Assembly: GCF_021556615.1 (NCBI RefSeq)
Contig: NZ_JAKGGD010000001.1
Span: 372,001-436,000, forward strand
Source: Paracoccus salsus
GTDB lineage: Bacteria > Pseudomonadota > Alphaproteobacteria > Rhodobacterales > Rhodobacteraceae
Direction of reading: 5' to 3'
DNA: 64,000 nt
Position numbers and translations under genes: made by a program. Positions 32,252 through 42,123 of the stretch are shown piece by piece. The notes below the pieces were generated by a model. It was given only the letters and a program-made list of their open reading frames with translations. It ran no database searches and had not been told where the DNA came from. The number at the start of each line of letters is the position of its first letter. Positions within the stretch are counted from its first letter, which is position 1.

Positions 32252-35110
32252 ATGGAACAGAAGTTCATCGAGGTTCGCGGCGCGCGCGAGCACAATCTGA
32301 AAAGCGTGGACATGGACATTCCGCGCGACAGTCTGGTCGTCATCACCGGCCTGTCGGGCAGCGGCAAGTCCAGCCTGGCCTTCGACACGATCTATGCCGA
32401 GGGCCAGCGTCGCTATGTCGAAAGCCTGTCGGCCTATGCGCGCCAGTTCCTTGACATGATGGGCAAGCCCGACGTCGACCACATCAGCGGCCTGTCGCCG
32501 GCCATCAGCATCGAACAGAAGACGACGTCGAAGAATCCCCGTTCGACCGTCGGAACCGTCACGGAAATCTACGATTACCTGCGACTGCTTTTCGCCCGCG
32601 CCGGCACCCCCTACAGTCCCGCCACCGGCCTGCCGATCGAGGCGCAGCAGGTGCAGGACATGGTCGACCGGATCATGGCCATGGAGGAGGGCAGCCGCGC
32701 CTATCTGCTGGCCCCCATCGTCCGCGACCGCAAGGGCGAATACCGCAAGGAGTTCCTCGAGCTGCGGAAGCAGGGATTCCAGCGCATCAAGGTGAACGGC
32801 GTATTCCACGACCTGGACGAGCCGCCGACCCTGGACAAGAAGTTCCGCCACAATATCGACGTGGTCGTGGACCGCATCGTGGTCCGCGAAGGGCTGGAGA
32901 CGCGACTGGCCGACAGTCTGCGCACCGCACTGGATCTGGCCGACGGTATCGCCGTGCTGGAAACCGCGCCGGCCGAAGGCGATCCCGAGCGCATCACCTT
33001 CAGCGAGAACTTCGCCTGCCCGGTCAGCGGTTTCACCATACCCGAAATCGAGCCGCGGCTGTTTTCGTTCAACGCGCCCTTCGGGGCCTGCCCGGTCTGC
33101 GACGGGCTGGGCGTCGAGCTGTTCTTCGACGAACGCCTTGTGGTGCCTGACGCCGCGCTGTCGGTGGACAAGGGCGCGATCCTGCCCTGGGCCAAGTCCA
33201 AGTCGGCCTATATGACCCAGACCGTCAACGCGCTGGCCAGGCATTACGGCTTTGACAAGAAGACCCCGTGGAAGGACCTGCCGGACCATGTCCGGCAGAT
33301 GTTCCTGCGCGGGTCGGGCACGGACGAGATCAGGTTCCGCTTCGATGATGCCGGCCGCGTCTACGAGATCAGCCGCGTCTTCGAGGGCGTGATCCCCAAC
33401 ATGGAACGCCGGCTGCGCGAATCCGACAGCCAGTGGGTCCGCGAGGAATTCGAAAGATACCAGAACAACCGTCCCTGCGGTGCCTGCGCCGGCTACCGCC
33501 TGAAACCCGAGGCGCTGGCCGTCCGGATCGCCGGGAACCACGTGGGCCAGGTCGTGCAACTGTCCATCCAGGACGCGCTTGACTGGGTCAAGGATGCCCC
33601 CAACCACCTGTCGAGGCAAAAGAACGAAATCGCCGTCGCGATTCTGAAGGAGATCCGAGAACGCCTTGGTTTCCTTGTGAATGTCGGCCTGAACTACCTG
33701 ACGCTCAGCCGGGCGGCAGGGACGTTGTCGGGTGGCGAAAGCCAGCGCATCCGGCTGGCAAGCCAGATCGGCAGCGGCTTGACCGGCGTCCTTTATGTGC
33801 TGGACGAACCCTCGATCGGGCTGCACCAGCGCGACAATGACCGGCTTCTGCGAACGCTGATGAACCTGCGCGATCAGGGCAATTCGGTCATCGTGGTCGA
33901 ACATGACGAGGACGCGATCCGCCACGCCGACTATGTCTTTGACATGGGGCCCGGCGCGGGCGTCCATGGCGGCACGGTGGTCAGCCAGGGCACGCCCGAC
34001 CAGATTGCCGCCGATCCCGCCAGCCTGACTGGGCAGTACCTGTCGGGCCTGCGCCAGATCCCGGTGCCGGCCGAACGCCGCAAGGGCAGCGGCAAGTCGG
34101 TCAGCGTGGTCAAGGCGACCGGAAACAACCTCAAGGACGTCACCGCCGATTTCCCGCTGGGGAAATTCGTCTGCGTCACCGGCGTCTCGGGCGGCGGCAA
34201 GTCCACCCTGACCATCGAGACGCTGTTCAAGACCGCGTCCCTGCGCCTGAACGGCGCCCGCCAGACGCCCGCGCCCTGCGAGACGATCAAGGGGCTGGAA
34301 CATCTGGACAAGGTCATCGACATCGACCAGCGCCCGATCGGCCGCACGCCGCGCAGCAACCCCGCGACCTATACCGGCGCCTTCACGCCGATCCGCGACT
34401 GGTTCGCCGGCCTGCCCGAGGCGAAGGCGCGCGGCTACAAGCCCGGGCGCTTCAGCTTCAACGTCAAGGGCGGGCGCTGCGAGGCCTGCCAGGGCGACGG
34501 CGTCATCAAGATCGAGATGCATTTCCTTCCGGACGTCTATGTCGAATGCGAGACCTGCAAGGGCAAGCGCTACAATCGCGAAACGCTCGAGATCAGGTTC
34601 AAGGGCAAATCCATCGCCGACGTGCTGGACATGACGGTCGAGGATGCGCAGACCTTCTTCGCCGCCGTGCCTTCGATCCGCGAAAAGATGGACGCGCTCA
34701 TGCAGGTGGGGCTTGGCTACATCAAGGTCGGCCAGCAGGCCACCACGCTGTCGGGCGGCGAGGCGCAGCGGGTCAAGCTGTCCAAGGAATTGTCGCGCCG
34801 CGCCACCGGGCGCACCCTGTATATCTTGGACGAGCCGACCACCGGGCTGCATTTCGAGGATGTGCGCAAGCTGCTCGAGGTGCTGCACAGCCTGGTCGAT
34901 CAGGGCAACACGGTCGTGGTCATCGAACACAACCTCGATGTCATCAAGACCGCCGACTGGATCATCGACATCGGTCCCGAAGGCGGCGACGGCGGCGGCC
35001 GGATCGTCGCCACCGGCACCCCGGAACAGGTCGCCAGGATCGAGGACAGCCATACCGGCCACTACCTGGCCGACATGCTGCAACCCGCCCGCCTGCGCGC
35101 TGCCGAATGA
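32252..35110 (+). CDS. uvrA: Excinuclease ABC subunit A
   Basis: The damage-recognition ATPase of nucleotide excision repair, 952 residues. Two ABC modules are visible: Walker [10 protein letters not shown] (about 33-41) and GVSGGGKST, with signatures [12 protein letters not shown] and [15 protein letters not shown]. The second zinc finger (CEACQGDG...[10 protein letters not shown]) is complete. The first reads CPVSG...CPVCDG, lacking the second cysteine of the E. coli pattern. It is probably SOS-regulated and overlaps the DUF4260 gene by 4 bp. Confidence 0.97.
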   Translation: MEQKFIEVRGAREHNLKSVDMDIPRDSLVVITGLSGSGKSSLAFDTIYAEGQRRYVESLSAYARQFLDMMGKPDVDHISGLSPAISIEQKTTSKNPRSTVGTVTEIYDYLRLLFARAGTPYSPATGLPIEAQQVQDMVDRIMAMEEGSRAYLLAPIVRDRKGEYRKEFLELRKQGFQRIKVNGVFHDLDEPPTLDKKFRHNIDVVVDRIVVREGLETRLADSLRTALDLADGIAVLETAPAEGDPERITFSENFACPVSGFTIPEIEPRLFSFNAPFGACPVCDGLGVELFFDERLVVPDAALSVDKGAILPWAKSKSAYMTQTVNALARHYGFDKKTPWKDLPDHVRQMFLRGSGTDEIRFRFDDAGRVYEISRVFEGVIPNMERRLRESDSQWVREEFERYQNNRPCGACAGYRLKPEALAVRIAGNHVGQVVQLSIQDALDWVKDAPNHLSRQKNEIAVAILKEIRERLGFLVNVGLNYLTLSRAAGTLSGGESQRIRLASQIGSGLTGVLYVLDEPSIGLHQRDNDRLLRTLMNLRDQGNSVIVVEHDEDAIRHADYVFDMGPGAGVHGGTVVSQGTPDQIAADPASLTGQYLSGLRQIPVPAERRKGSGKSVSVVKATGNNLKDVTADFPLGKFVCVTGVSGGGKSTLTIETLFKTASLRLNGARQTPAPCETIKGLEHLDKVIDIDQRPIGRTPRSNPATYTGAFTPIRDWFAGLPEAKARGYKPGRFSFNVKGGRCEACQGDGVIKIEMHFLPDVYVECETCKGKRYNRETLEIRFKGKSIADVLDMTVEDAQTFFAAVPSIREKMDALMQVGLGYIKVGQQATTLSGGEAQRVKLSKELSRRATGRTLYILDEPTTGLHFEDVRKLLEVLHSLVDQGNTVVVIEHNLDVIKTADWIIDIGPEGGDGGGRIVATGTPEQVARIEDSHTGHYLADMLQPARLRAAE

Positions 35111-35472
35111 ACCCCGTGCTGTGGCAGCGGATCGAGGGTGCGCTGGTCTTCGCCGGCGCAATCGCGCTGACCGGCGTTACCCAGCCGGGCTGGCCGCTCT
35201 GGGTCTGGCCGCTGGCGCTGCTGGCGCCCGATATCTCGATGCTGGGCTATCTGGGCGGAGCCCGGATCGGCGCCGTGATCTACAATGCCGCGCATCTTTA
35301 TGCCAACGGGCTGATCCTGGCGCTGCTGGGCCTGCTGACGGGCCAGCCGACACTGATCGCCGCCGGCGGCATCTGGATGGCGCATGTCGGCTTCGACCGG
35401 GCGCTTGGCTATGGGCTGAAAACCAGCGCCGGATTTCGCGTCACCCATCTGGGCCGCATCGGCCCCGACTGA
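35107..35472 (+). CDS. DUF4260 family membrane protein
   Basis: A 121-residue protein with about four membrane segments and the family motifs [23 protein letters not shown] and [16 protein letters not shown]. It starts at the ATG overlapping the uvrA stop (ATGA), so it is translated from the uvrA transcript. The family has no established function. A role connected to DNA damage is only suggested by co-transcription. Confidence 0.85.
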   Translation: MNPVLWQRIEGALVFAGAIALTGVTQPGWPLWVWPLALLAPDISMLGYLGGARIGAVIYNAAHLYANGLILALLGLLTGQPTLIAAGGIWMAHVGFDRALGYGLKTSAGFRVTHLGRIGPD

Positions 35473-35528
35473 GCCACGCCCCGGGGTTTCTCGGAGACAA
35501 AAAATCTGCGCTGACACAAGAATCCCCC

Positions 35529-35556
35529 TTGCACCCTCCGGCCCGGTCCCATAAAT
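35529..35556 (+). promoter_or_regulatory. Predicted tRNA-Gly promoter
   Basis: TTGCAC (35529-35534) and ATAAAT (35551-35556) are separated by 16 bp, with a start point expected about 30 bp before the mature tRNA 5' end. Confidence 0.5.
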
Positions 35557-35593
35557 CACCGCTCACCGAAGGCGCAGTTCTTCGGGATCGGAT

Positions 35594-35668
35594 GCGGGCG
35601 TAGCTCAGGGGTAGAGCATAACCTTGCCAAGGTTAGGGTCGTGAGTTCGAATCTCATCGCCCGCTCCA
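35594..35668 (+). tRNA. tRNA-Gly (anticodon GCC)
   Basis: A full cloverleaf can be drawn. The acceptor stem GCGGGCG pairs with CGCCCGC, the D arm is TAGCTCAGGGGTAGAGC, and the anticodon loop TTGCCAA holds GCC. The T arm contains GTTCGAAT, and the CCA end is encoded (35666-35668). It has its own promoter and an intrinsic terminator. Confidence 0.97.
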
Positions 35669-35674
35669 GATACA

Positions 35675-35704
35675 AAAAGGCCGGACCCTTGCGTCCGGCC
35701 TTTT
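35675..35704 (+). terminator. Intrinsic terminator of tRNA-Gly
   Basis: A 12-bp stem (35675-35686 with 35693-35704; core GGCCGGAC/GTCCGGCC) with a 6-nt loop ends in TTTT. It is the clearest rho-independent terminator in the window and starts 7 nt after the tRNA. Confidence 0.85.
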
Positions 35705-36089
35705 GCGTTGCGTTCCCGATTGCAGACCAGACCGGACGGATTAGCGAATCCGTCGCAAGGCGCAAGCGGCCTGCCGGGACAGCCGCGAACATCCGCACCC
35801 TGCCAGGCGCCCGGACGACGTGGCAAGACAGGACCGATGTCTGGCGAGATCATGATCCCGGTCGATCTGGCGCATCGGGACCATCTGTTCCGCGCGCCTG
35901 AATCGGCCGAGCCGTCGGGTCGCGCGATCCGGCGACCGATCTGTCCGACGCGCCGGTTGCGGCCGCGTAGCGAGAGGCGCTGGTCGCCATGGCCAGCCAC
36001 ATGCCGACGTGGTGGATCGGGTCTTTTCTTCGCATGGCGCCCACGTTGCGCGCCATGCGAAAATGTCCGTCTTGCTGATCCGCGGGGCT
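35705..36089. other. Intergenic region after tRNA-Gly
   Basis: 385 bp without a convincing gene. Open frames here lack ribosome sites and family features. The only structure I see is the long hairpin at 36029-36061. Confidence 0.5.
36029..36061 (-). terminator. Hairpin downstream of the flavoprotein gene
   Basis: A perfect 12-bp inverted repeat (TTCGCATGGCGC, 36029-36040, with GCGCCATGCGAA, 36050-36061) with a 9-nt loop lies 28 bp beyond the stop of the minus-strand flavoprotein gene. No T-run follows on that strand, so it may be a factor-assisted terminator or an RNA-stabilising 3' structure. Confidence 0.5.
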
Positions 36090-38591
36090 CTAGCCGTCGA
36101 CCCGGATGCGGGCGTTCTGCGGATCATAGGGGCTGTCCTCGGTCACCTCGGCGTCCCACAATTCACGGAACATCCGCAGCTCCAGCCTGGTGCCGGGCTC
36201 GGTCAGGTCAGGGCGGACATAGCCCATGCCGATCTGCTTGCCGAAGGCGACGGAATAGCCGCCCGAGGTCAGCCGCCCGACCTTCTCGCCGTCCAGGAAC
36301 AGCGCCTCGCGGCCCCAGGGATCGGCATCCGCCGGCCCGTCGATCAGCAGGGTGACGCATTTGCTGCGGATGCCGGTCGCTTCCATCGCGGCCTTGCCCC
36401 GGAAGTCCTTGGAGAGGTCCACGAAACGGTCCAGCCCGGCCTCCAGCGGCGTCGCATCGCGGCCCAGCTCGGTGCCGAAGGCGCGATAGGATTTCTCCTG
36501 CCGCAACCAGTTCTGCGCGCGACCGCCGACCAGCTTCATGCCCAGCGGCTCGCCGGCCTCCATCAGCCGGTCGAACAGGTGGTTCTGCATCTCGATCGGG
36601 TGGTGCAGTTCCCAACCCAGCTCGCCGGTATAGGCGACGCGGATCGCGTTCACCGGCACCATCCCCAGCTCGATCCGGCGCGCCGACAACCACGGGAAGC
36701 GCTTGTTCGACAGGGCCGTTTCGGGCTGCGCGTCGCGGATCAGGCCCGCCAGGATCTCGCGCGATTTCGGTCCGGCAAGGGCGAAGACGCCCCATTGCGT
36801 GGTGACGTTCTGGATCGCGACATAGGCCCCGCCCGCAGCCATGAAATCCTCGGCCGACTTGATCAGGTTGTCGGCGTCGTAATCCTCCCACGCGCCAGCC
36901 GAGACGAGGTAGTATCTGTCCTCCTCCAGCCGCACGATCGTGTATTCCGTGCGCGTCGTGCCGGTTTCTGTCAGCGCGTAGGTCAGGTTGATGCGCCCGA
37001 CCTTGGGCAGCTTGTTGGTGGTCAGCCAGTCGAGGAACGCCGTCGCGCCCGGTCCGGTCACCATGTGCTTGGCAAAGGCCGTGGCGTCGATCAGCCCGGC
37101 GGCGTTGCGGATCGCATCGGCCTCGGCCTTGGCATATTGCCACCAGCCGCCGCGCCGGAAGCTGCGCGCGTTGTGGTCGAAATCGGCAGGCGCATCGACC
37201 GGGCCGTAATAGTTCGGGCGATCCCAGCCGTTGACATGGCCGAACTGCGCGCCCCGTGCCTTCTGCCGGTCATAGGCCGGCGAGGTCCGCAGCGGCCGGG
37301 CCGCCTCGCGCTCTTCGTCGGGGTGATGCAGCACGAAGACGTGGGCGTAGCTTTCCTCGTTCTTCTTGACCGCATATTCGGTCGTCATCCAGGACCCGTA
37401 ACGGCGCGGATCAAGGCTGGCCATATCGATCTCGGCCTCGCCCTGGGTCATCATCTGGGTCAGGTAGTGGCCCACGCCGCCCGCGGCCGTGATGCCGAAG
37501 CTGAAGCCCTCGGCCAGCCACATGTTGCGCAGACCGGGCGCCGGGCCGACCAGCGGGTTGCCGTCGGGCGTATAGCAGATCGGGCCGTTGAAGTCGTCCT
37601 TCAGACCGACCTCTTCGGTGGTCGGCAGCCGATGGATCATCGACATGTATTCCTCTTCGATCCGCTCCAGGTCCAGCGGGAACAGATCGGCGCGGAAACT
37701 GTCGGGAACCTCATAGGGGAACCGCGCGGGCGCGCCTTCCTCGTAGGGTCCAAGGATCCAGCCGCCGCGCTCTTCGCGGACATACCACTTGGCGTCGGCG
37801 TCACGCAGCACCGGGTGTTCCGGGTTGCCCTCGGCGCGCCATTTCAGCAGCGCGGGATCGGGCTCGGTCACGATGAACTGATGCTCGACCGGGATCGCCG
37901 GGATCTTGATGCCCAGCAGCCGCGCGGTGCGCTGCGCGTGGTTTCCGGTCGCGGTCACCACATGCTCGGCCCGGATCTCGAAGGTCTCGCCCGAAGGGAT
38001 CAGGTTGCCGCCCCTCTCGGTCATCTTCTCGCAGGTGACGATCCATTCCGACCCGGTCCAGGCATAACCGTTGACCTGCACCTTGCGTTCGATCGAGCAG
38101 CCGGCCATGCGCGCGCCCTTGGCCATCGCCTGGGTCACGTCGGCGGGGTTGATATAGCCGTCGGTCGGGTGGAACAGCGCCCCTTTCAGCCCGTCGATAT
38201 TGACCAGCGGCCAGCGGTCCTTGATCTGCTGCGGGGTGAGGAACTCGTGCTCGATCCCGATCGTCTCGGCGGTGGCGGAATACAGCATGTATTCGTCCAT
38301 TCGCGCATCGGTCTGCGCCATGCGCAGGTTGCCGCAGCGCGTGAACCCGGCGTTCAGCCCGGTCTCGGCCTCAAGTCCGGCATACAGTCTGACCGAATAA
38401 TCGTGGATATGGCTGGTCGCATAACCCATGTTGAACAGCGGCAGCAGCCCGGCCGCATGCCAGGTCGAGCCCGCGGTCAGCTCGTCGCGTTCGACCAGCA
38501 ACGTTTCCCATCCCGCCTTCGCCAGATGATAGGCGATGCCACATCCGACCGCGCCACCCCCGACGACAAGTACCTTCACATGCGTTTTCAT
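36090..38591 (-). CDS. Dimethylglycine/sarcosine dehydrogenase-like FAD protein with GcvT domain
   Basis: An 833-residue two-domain flavoprotein. The FAD-binding motif VVGGGAVGCGIAYHLAKAGWETLLVE is at the N-terminus. The GSTWHAAGLL motif holds the histidine that carries covalent FAD in dimethylglycine dehydrogenase. The second half (from about residue 430) is a GcvT/aminomethyltransferase-like domain that would bind folate. Demethylation of a methylated glycine derivative is likely; the exact substrate is not decidable. The start MKTHVKVLV follows GAGGAG. The gene stands alone and diverges from panC. Confidence 0.85.
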   Translation of the reverse strand: MKTHVKVLVVGGGAVGCGIAYHLAKAGWETLLVERDELTAGSTWHAAGLLPLFNMGYATSHIHDYSVRLYAGLEAETGLNAGFTRCGNLRMAQTDARMDEYMLYSATAETIGIEHEFLTPQQIKDRWPLVNIDGLKGALFHPTDGYINPADVTQAMAKGARMAGCSIERKVQVNGYAWTGSEWIVTCEKMTERGGNLIPSGETFEIRAEHVVTATGNHAQRTARLLGIKIPAIPVEHQFIVTEPDPALLKWRAEGNPEHPVLRDADAKWYVREERGGWILGPYEEGAPARFPYEVPDSFRADLFPLDLERIEEEYMSMIHRLPTTEEVGLKDDFNGPICYTPDGNPLVGPAPGLRNMWLAEGFSFGITAAGGVGHYLTQMMTQGEAEIDMASLDPRRYGSWMTTEYAVKKNEESYAHVFVLHHPDEEREAARPLRTSPAYDRQKARGAQFGHVNGWDRPNYYGPVDAPADFDHNARSFRRGGWWQYAKAEADAIRNAAGLIDATAFAKHMVTGPGATAFLDWLTTNKLPKVGRINLTYALTETGTTRTEYTIVRLEEDRYYLVSAGAWEDYDADNLIKSAEDFMAAGGAYVAIQNVTTQWGVFALAGPKSREILAGLIRDAQPETALSNKRFPWLSARRIELGMVPVNAIRVAYTGELGWELHHPIEMQNHLFDRLMEAGEPLGMKLVGGRAQNWLRQEKSYRAFGTELGRDATPLEAGLDRFVDLSKDFRGKAAMEATGIRSKCVTLLIDGPADADPWGREALFLDGEKVGRLTSGGYSVAFGKQIGMGYVRPDLTEPGTRLELRMFRELWDAEVTEDSPYDPQNARIRVDG

Positions 38592-38767
38592 TCCCGGGCG
38601 ACTCCTCTGGCCTGTTCCAGCCCCGTATCTGACAGAGCCACCGCGCGCCGGTCCCATCGCCCCGACCTTTGGCGGCGAAAAACGACATGCTGCAACGCAG
38701 CGCTTGTGCGAATCCGCGCGAGCCCTGTAACTTGCGCCTCACCCAAAGGGCGGAGGAGGACGACTCG

Positions 38768-39625
38768 ATGCAGATCTGCCGCAGCACGCAGACGATCCGG
38801 GACTGCGTTGCCGCATGGCGGGCCGACGGCCAGCGCGTGGCTCTGGTGGCCACGATGGGCGCGCTGCATGAAGGGCATCTGCATCTGCTGGCGCAGGCCC
38901 GCGACTGGCTGGACGCGCATGGCGGTGGCCGCATCGTCACCTCGATCTTCGTCAACCCGATGCAGTTCAACCAGCCGGCCGACCTCGAGACATATCCGCG
39001 GGACGAGGAAACCGACCTGGCCATGCTGCGCCGGGCGGGCTGTGACGCGGCCTTCCTGCCAGGCGTCCGAGACATCTACCGGCCCGGCGCCCAGACCGTG
39101 GTCGAGGTCACCGGCCTGTCGCGCATCCTGATGGGCCGGCTGCGGCCGGGCCATTTCCGCGGCATGACGACAATCGTCACCAAGCTGCTGAACATCGTCG
39201 GGCCCGACGCCACGGCCTTCGGCGAGAAGGATTATCAACAGCTGACCATCGTGCGGCGGCTGGTGGCGGATCTGGACATTCCGGTACGGGTCATCGCCGT
39301 GCCCACGGTGCGCGAACCCGACGGTCTTGCGATGTCCTCGCGCAACCGCCGCCTGACACCCGCGGACCGCGCCGCCGCGCCGGTGCTGAACAAGGCGCTG
39401 GATCACGGCCAGCAACTGGTCGCCCGGGGCGCCACCCCCGCCGCCGTCCGGACCGCGATCCGGCGCATCCTGCGGGCCGAACCGCGTGCCACCATCGGCT
39501 CGATCGACGTTCGCGATGCCGACGACCTGTCCCGCATAGCCGCCATCGTCCGGCCGGTCGTCATACTGCTGGCCGTCCGCTTCGGCGACGTGTTGCTGAT
39601 CGACCAGCGCGTCGCCCATCCATAG
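38768..39625 (+). CDS. panC: Pantoate--beta-alanine ligase
   Basis: A 285-residue pantothenate synthetase. The nucleotide-binding motifs MGALHEGHLHLL and SSRNRRL are present, together with VNPMQFNQPADLETYPR and FGEKDYQQL. The ATG follows GGAGGAGG. panB follows 9 bp later as an operon. A possible but weak promoter (TTGTGC-16-TGTAAC, 38704-38731) lies upstream. Confidence 0.95.
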   Translation: MQICRSTQTIRDCVAAWRADGQRVALVATMGALHEGHLHLLAQARDWLDAHGGGRIVTSIFVNPMQFNQPADLETYPRDEETDLAMLRRAGCDAAFLPGVRDIYRPGAQTVVEVTGLSRILMGRLRPGHFRGMTTIVTKLLNIVGPDATAFGEKDYQQLTIVRRLVADLDIPVRVIAVPTVREPDGLAMSSRNRRLTPADRAAAPVLNKALDHGQQLVARGATPAAVRTAIRRILRAEPRATIGSIDVRDADDLSRIAAIVRPVVILLAVRFGDVLLIDQRVAHP

Positions 39626-39634
39626 GAGCCGCCG

Positions 39635-40444
39635 ATGTCCGCACAGGCCCCGATCACCCGCATCACCGCGCCGCGGATTGCCGCGCGAAAGGGCGGCACG
39701 CCGATCGTGGCACTGACCGCCTATACCGCCCCGATGGCCGCGATGGTCGATGCCCACGCAGACCTTATCCTGGTCGGCGACAGCCTCGGCATGGTGGTCC
39801 ACGGCCTGCCATCCACCATCGGCGTCACGCTGGACATGATGATCCTGCACGGGCAGGCAGTGATGCGCGGCAGCGCCCGCGCGATGGTCGTGATCGACAT
39901 GCCCTTCGGCAGCTACGAGGAAAGCCCCCGGCAGGCTTTTCACAACGCAGCCCGGCTCATGGCCGAAACCGGCTGCGGCGCGGTCAAGCTGGAAGGCGGG
40001 GCGCGGATGGCCGAAACCATCCGCTTCCTCGTCGAACGCGGCATCCCGGTCATGGGTCATGTCGGCCTGACGCCCCAGGCGACCAACACCATGGGCGGCT
40101 TCAAGACCCAGGGCCGCGATCAGGCCAGCTGGCCGGCCCATATCGGCGATGCGCAGGCGGTGGCCAGTGCCGGGGCCTTCAGCCTGGTGGTCGAGGGGGT
40201 GATGGAGGGACTCGCCGACCAGATCACCGAAGCCGTGGCGATCCCGACCATCGGCATCGGCGCCTCGGCGGGCTGCGACGGTCAGATCCTGGTGCTGGAC
40301 GACATGCTGGGCCTGTCCGGCCGCGTCCCGCGCTTCGTCAGGAAGTTCGGCGATCTCGGCCCGCGCGCCGAAGACGCCATCGCAGCCTACGCCGCCGCTG
40401 TCCGCGACCGCAGCTTTCCGGCGCCCGACCAGACCTATCGCTGA
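39635..40444 (+). CDS. panB: 3-methyl-2-oxobutanoate hydroxymethyltransferase
   Basis: A 269-residue ketopantoate-forming enzyme, upstream of PanC in the pantothenate route. [53 protein letters not shown] and IGIGAS motifs of the family are intact. An AGGAGCC site precedes the ATG. Confidence 0.95.
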   Translation: MSAQAPITRITAPRIAARKGGTPIVALTAYTAPMAAMVDAHADLILVGDSLGMVVHGLPSTIGVTLDMMILHGQAVMRGSARAMVVIDMPFGSYEESPRQAFHNAARLMAETGCGAVKLEGGARMAETIRFLVERGIPVMGHVGLTPQATNTMGGFKTQGRDQASWPAHIGDAQAVASAGAFSLVVEGVMEGLADQITEAVAIPTIGIGASAGCDGQILVLDDMLGLSGRVPRFVRKFGDLGPRAEDAIAAYAAAVRDRSFPAPDQTYR

Positions 40445-40941
40445 GACATCCCCGAAAACCATCGCCTGAAGCCTTCAAGGCGACCAGGCCGCAGCATTCC
40501 CACAGACGCCTTTCTTGACCTGCCGGTTGACGGGATCACCTCGCATTTCGGTACGCCGTGTTCGACTCTGCCCTCTTTCGCCCCGCCGCGGATCACGCCG
40601 TGGGCCTGGTGTCTCCGCTCTCATGATCGCCCGTCTCGCGGGCATCGAATCGCTGGTTTCGGGACTGGTCGCCGACCGGATGATTGCGGGACGGCATCGC
40701 CCGAAGGCGCAACCGGCTGCCCAGCGCGTCGCGCATATCGGTTCGGCACGGTTTGCGGGGCGGCCGGCGGCCGGCGCCATCGCCCGGACCGCCACCCATC
40801 TTCGCGCCGACGGCGATATCCCGTGACGGGCCCCGTCCACGCCGCGGCCGGGCGATGTTGCTGCGACCCCGGCCCTGACGGTTCGGATCGCCCTCGCCGT
40901 CGCGACCGGGGTCGGCGCCGGCGTCGGCCTTGCGCTGCGCC
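40445..40941. other. Intergenic region between panB and the MFS gene
   Basis: Nearly 500 bp between convergent genes. Open frames on both strands have arginine- and proline-rich compositions typical of non-coding GC-rich DNA, and none has a recognisable domain. Apart from the hairpin at 40462-40483 I see no structure; it may be decayed sequence. Confidence 0.45.
40462..40483 (+). terminator. Possible panB terminator hairpin
   Basis: TCGCCT-GAA pairs with TTC-A-AGGCGA, a 9-bp stem with one bulged base and a 3-nt loop, 17 bp after the panB stop. No T-tract follows. Confidence 0.35.
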
Positions 40942-42117
40942 TCAGACGGGGCTCGGGGTCGGGGCGCCCTCCTTCTCGAAATCGGCCGAACCCACCAGCG
41001 GGGCCAGCAGAAGCGGCACCGCCAGCAGCACCGCAAGACCCAGATAGATGGAGGCAAAGCTGGTTCTCTCGGCCATCCAGCCGATCGTTCCCGGGGCCAG
41101 CAGGATGCCCGAATAGCCCATCGTGGTCACGACCGACAGGCCGATGCCCCGCGCCATGCCCGGCAGGTTCCCGGCCGCCGAAAAGGCGATCGGCACCAGG
41201 TTGGCGATCCCCAGTCCGGCCAGCGCGAATCCCGCGATCGCCAGCGCCGGCCCCGTCGCCAGCCCCGCCAGGATCAGCCCGGCCATAGCGATCAGCGCAC
41301 TGAAACGCAGCGTCCGCACAGCGCCCCAGCGCCGGCGCAGAAGGTCGCCCAGAAAGCGCATCACCGCCATCGTGCCCGCGCAGGCCGCAAAGCCCCACCC
41401 GGCCAGCGACAGCGACACGCCCATCTCGCGTCGCAGATAGACGGCGGCCCAGTCGAGGATCGCGCCCTCGGGCACCATGCAGCACAGCGCCATCAGGCCG
41501 ATCACATAAGGCAGGGGTGATCGCGGCAGCCGCAGGCGGACGGCCGCCGGCTCGGTGGGCGATGGCGCGTCCCGCAGCACCCTGGGCAGCGCCAGCGCCA
41601 ACGCGCCCGCCAGCAGCAGCGTCACCACCAGCGCATGGCCGACATCGCCCAGCCAGGTGATCGCGATCCCTCCGGCGCCCGCCCCGGCCAGCCCGCCCAG
41701 GCTCCAGAAGCCGTGGCAGGACGACATGATCGCGCGCTGCCTTGCCCGCTCGACCGCGACCGCGTTGGCGTTCATCGCGATGTCCATCCCGCCGATCATG
41801 CCGCCGAACAGGAACACCGCCCCGATCACCGTCGGCAGGGTCGGAGCCAGCGAGATCAGCGCCAGCGTGGGTGTCGCAAGCATGGCCGCCAACCGCAAAG
41901 CCCAGGCCGAGCCTCGGCTGGCCGTCAGCGCGCCGAAGACCGGCATGATCGTGATCGCGCCAAGCCCGAGCATCAGCACGATCACCCCGGCCACGGCTTC
42001 GGAAATCTCGAGCCGCTGCATCAGCACCGGCAGCTTGGGCGCCCAGCTTCCGACCATCAGACCGTTCAGGAAGAACAGGCCCGAAACGGCAAGCCGCGCC
42101 GGCGTTCGTGGCACCAT
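40942..42117 (-). CDS. MFS transporter
   Basis: A 391-residue major facilitator with about 12 membrane segments. The N-terminal half opens ARLAVSGLFFLNGLMVGSWAPKLPVLMQRLEISEAVAGVIVLMLGLGAI, similar to the YbjJ-like group. The inter-domain loop is short. It starts 6 bp after the end of the 2-hydroxyacid dehydrogenase gene and is probably co-transcribed with it, so an organic-acid substrate is conceivable but not shown. Confidence 0.85.
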   Translation of the reverse strand: MVPRTPARLAVSGLFFLNGLMVGSWAPKLPVLMQRLEISEAVAGVIVLMLGLGAITIMPVFGALTASRGSAWALRLAAMLATPTLALISLAPTLPTVIGAVFLFGGMIGGMDIAMNANAVAVERARQRAIMSSCHGFWSLGGLAGAGAGGIAITWLGDVGHALVVTLLLAGALALALPRVLRDAPSPTEPAAVRLRLPRSPLPYVIGLMALCCMVPEGAILDWAAVYLRREMGVSLSLAGWGFAACAGTMAVMRFLGDLLRRRWGAVRTLRFSALIAMAGLILAGLATGPALAIAGFALAGLGIANLVPIAFSAAGNLPGMARGIGLSVVTTMGYSGILLAPGTIGWMAERTSFASIYLGLAVLLAVPLLLAPLVGSADFEKEGAPTPSPV

Positions 42118-42123
42118 GGCTGC

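Noticed and set aside
32189..35161. A 990-codon minus-strand open frame over uvrA
   Set aside because: The uvrA frame has full ABC motifs; the reverse frame has none and no ribosome site.
36009..39131. A 1040-codon plus-strand open frame over the flavoprotein gene
   Set aside because: Antisense to a gene with clear FAD and GcvT motifs and a good ribosome site.
40515..40826. A 103-codon plus-strand frame after panB
   Set aside because: Arg/Pro-rich, no ribosome site, no domain; probably non-coding.
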